Shown here: positions 5,165-6,587 of the stretch, piece after piece
Layout: the number at the start of each line of letters is the position of its first letter
Position numbering within the stretch: the first letter of the stretch is position 1
Assembly: GCA_900553155.1 (NCBI GenBank)
Contig: USCM01000117.1
Coordinates: 1-6,587, forward strand
Origin: an uncultured Prevotella sp.
GTDB taxonomy: Bacteria > Bacteroidota > Bacteroidia > Bacteroidales > Bacteroidaceae
Length of the DNA: 6,587 nt
Direction: 5' to 3'
The notes under the pieces: generated by a model
The model's database searches: none
Told to the model about the DNA's origin: nothing
The model's input: only the letters and a program-made list of their open reading frames with translations
Position numbers and translations under genes: made by a program

Positions 5165-6433
5165 ATGAAACTTTTTAATTTGCGATATATATACACGCTT
5201 GCCATATTGCTGCTGTCGATGAGTGTGGCAAGCGCTCAAGGCGTGGCAGAATATGACGACGAGCAGATGCCCGACACCGTCGACTCGCTTGGCGTCGACA
5301 CCTTTGAGATGGCACCCAAAGCGCTGCCTTGGGACCAGGCTGTGCGCAGACATCTCGACCATCTGCTCGAACACGATATGTTCAAGACGTCGCAAGTGGG
5401 CATTATGGTGTACGACCTCGATGCCGACTCGACAATATATGCACACGGCGAACGCCAGCTGCTGCGCCCCGCCTCAACCATGAAGGTACTTACGGCCATT
5501 GCTGCCATCGACAAGCTGGGCGGCAGCTACCGCTTCCAGACCGAGCTGTGCTATACCGGCAAGGTGGACAACAACACGCTGCATGGCAACGTCTACTGCG
5601 TGGGCGGATTCGACCCACGATTCAACATCGACGACATGCGTGCCTTTGTAGAGGGCATACGCAAGATGGGGGTAGACACCATACGCGGCAACATATACGC
5701 CGACAAGACCATGAAGGATGCCGACACGCTTGGAAGCGGATGGTGCTGGGACGACGACTACCCTGTGCTATCGCCGCTGCTGATAAGTCGCAAGAATGTG
5801 TTTGTGGAGCGATTTGTCAGAGAGCTGCAAGAGGCTGGCATCGTTTTGGATGGTAAAACAGGCGAGGCGCGACGCCCGGAAGACGCCTTTTGCATCGTAA
5901 GCCGATTCCACTCTATCGACCAGATACTGATGAAGATGCTTAAGGAGAGCGACAACCTGTATGCCGAGTCGATGTTCTATCAGCTTGGCGCTGCCGCCGG
6001 ACATCAGCCGTCCACTGCCAAGAACTCGGCTGCCGTTATCGGCAGGCTTATCCGTAAGGTTGGTCTCGACCCTCGACGATACAACATTGCCGACGGCTCC
6101 GGACTGTCATTGTACAATTATGTATCTGCCGAACTGGAGGTACGCTTTCTCCGTTATGCCTTCCAGAACAACAATATCTACCTGCACCTCCACCCTGCCC
6201 TACCTACAGCAGGCGAAGACGGCACGCTGCGCTCGCGTCAACGTGGCACCTTCACACAAGGCAATGTGTATGCCAAGACGGGTACGCTAAAGGGAATATC
6301 GTCGCTTGCTGGATATTGCACAGCTGCAAACGGACACCGTCTGGCTTTTGCCATTATAAACCAAGGTGTGATGAACCGTGCCAATGGCAGGGCTTTTCAG
6401 GACAGGGTGTGTACCGTGTTGTGCCAACCATAG
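5165..6433 (+). CDS. dacB: D-alanyl-D-alanine carboxypeptidase/endopeptidase, PBP4 (DacB) family, compact form
   Basis: A 422-residue exported class C penicillin-binding protein expected to trim pentapeptides and/or cut cross-links in periplasmic peptidoglycan. Residues 1-24 form a signal peptide (basic start, hydrophobic core, ASA then Q25). An acidic linker (about 30-50) follows. The active-site motifs are SxxK = STMK (S104, K107), SxN = SDN (262-264, inside KESDNLYAE), DGSGLS (310-315) and KTG (371-373), with SLAGY soon after. SxN-to-KTG spacing is normal (109 residues). SxxK-to-SxN is only 158 residues against about 244 recalled for E. coli PBP4, so the inserted domain region is much reduced: after WDDDYPVLSPLLISRK the chain goes directly to NVFVERFVRELQEAGI. 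No frameshift is visible. The start ATG at 5165 follows a purine-rich AAGAAGAAG and gives a good signal peptide. Confidence 0.92.
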   Translation: MKLFNLRYIYTLAILLLSMSVASAQGVAEYDDEQMPDTVDSLGVDTFEMAPKALPWDQAVRRHLDHLLEHDMFKTSQVGIMVYDLDADSTIYAHGERQLLRPASTMKVLTAIAAIDKLGGSYRFQTELCYTGKVDNNTLHGNVYCVGGFDPRFNIDDMRAFVEGIRKMGVDTIRGNIYADKTMKDADTLGSGWCWDDDYPVLSPLLISRKNVFVERFVRELQEAGIVLDGKTGEARRPEDAFCIVSRFHSIDQILMKMLKESDNLYAESMFYQLGAAAGHQPSTAKNSAAVIGRLIRKVGLDPRRYNIADGSGLSLYNYVSAELEVRFLRYAFQNNNIYLHLHPALPTAGEDGTLRSRQRGTFTQGNVYAKTGTLKGISSLAGYCTAANGHRLAFAIINQGVMNRANGRAFQDRVCTVLCQP

Positions 6434-6466
6434 GCTTGTAGCCGGCAACATCGCCCCACTCTTCAT

Positions 6467-6478
6467 GTTTAATTAAAC
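6467..6478. repeat. 12-bp perfect palindrome upstream of the last gene
   Basis: GTTTAATTAAAC is a perfect palindrome located 11 bases before the ATG at 6490. It may be an operator or a chance A/T palindrome. No recognisable promoter elements accompany it. Confidence 0.35.
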
Positions 6479-6489
6479 CCTTTGTGGAT

Positions 6490-6587
6490 ATGAACGAAAT
6501 AACCAAGTACATAGAACAACTGCTTGCCTCGACCACCCTTACAGGCGGATGGCTGTCGTTTGTCACGCTGTTTGCGCTGTTTGCCGT
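6490..6587 (+). CDS. N-terminus of a probable membrane protein (runs off right edge)
   Basis: Only 32 codons are visible, starting MNEITKYIEQLLASTTLTGG and then a hydrophobic stretch (WLSFVTLFALFAV, residues 21-33, the last one split by the edge) that looks like the start of a transmembrane helix. A short amphipathic N-terminus before a first helix is seen in mechanosensitive-channel (MscS-type) and other multispanning proteins, but there is too little here to name a family. The frame is open to the window end. The start is 56 bases after the dacB stop with no terminator between, so it may be part of the same transcript. The sequence TGTGGATAT overlaps the start codon and is one base from a DnaA box on the minus strand. 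Confidence 0.6.
   Translation, partial: MNEITKYIEQLLASTTLTGGWLSFVTLFALFA

Noticed and set aside
5329..5856. 175-codon frame overlapping dacB in another phase
   Set aside because: It is Arg/His/Cys-rich out-of-frame translation inside a complete PBP4 gene with all its motifs.
1..6587. CRISPR array, tRNA, insertion sequence or defence system
   Set aside because: No spaced repeat series, cloverleaf, terminal inverted repeats, transposase or defence-type domains were found on either strand.

Overview
The window looks like chromosomal housekeeping DNA from a Bacteroidota member, most likely order Bacteroidales and close to Prevotella. Three lines of evidence agree. The three recognisable promoters have the Bacteroidota form TTTG-N20-TAnnTTTG rather than E. 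coli -35/-10 boxes. Start codons are generally preceded by A/T-rich DNA without a clear Shine-Dalgarno. The thymidine kinase and FabG protein sequences are of the Bacteroides/Prevotella type. There is no sign of phage, transposon, CRISPR, tRNA or rRNA, and no intact undescribed system is evident. The notable material is mostly in the intergenic DNA.

Layout: (1) Minus strand, 533 to beyond the left edge: N-terminal part of rsmI, a 16S rRNA 2'-O-methyltransferase. (2) 534-629: a compact divergent promoter region between rsmI and tdk that is almost mirror-symmetric around position 582. (3) 630-2336: a likely two-gene operon of tdk (thymidine kinase) and an AI-2E/PerM-family membrane protein, closed by a strong hairpin terminator at 2342-2375. 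(4) 2337-2542: a 206-bp intergenic region holding the terminator, a tandem T-tract repeat, a perfect DnaA-box 9-mer, a clear promoter and a leader of about 75 nt. (5) 2543-3926: a TetR-family regulator followed by fabG, probably co-transcribed, then a very strong hairpin at 3952-3983. (6) 4006-6433: an RluA-family pseudouridine synthase, a small two-helix membrane protein with a PH-like tail, and a compact secreted PBP4-type D-Ala-D-Ala carboxypeptidase, spaced about 30 bp apart. (7) 6490 to the right edge: the first 32 codons of a probable membrane protein.

The genes cover nucleotide salvage, ribosome and RNA modification, fatty-acid synthesis with a plausible local regulator, and peptidoglycan maturation. 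They do not form one pathway. The closest functional link is TetR with fabG. The most interesting signals are the symmetric rsmI/tdk promoter with nearly leaderless starts, the architecture upstream of tetR-fabG, the strong hairpin just ahead of the rluA-like gene, and the shortened PBP4.
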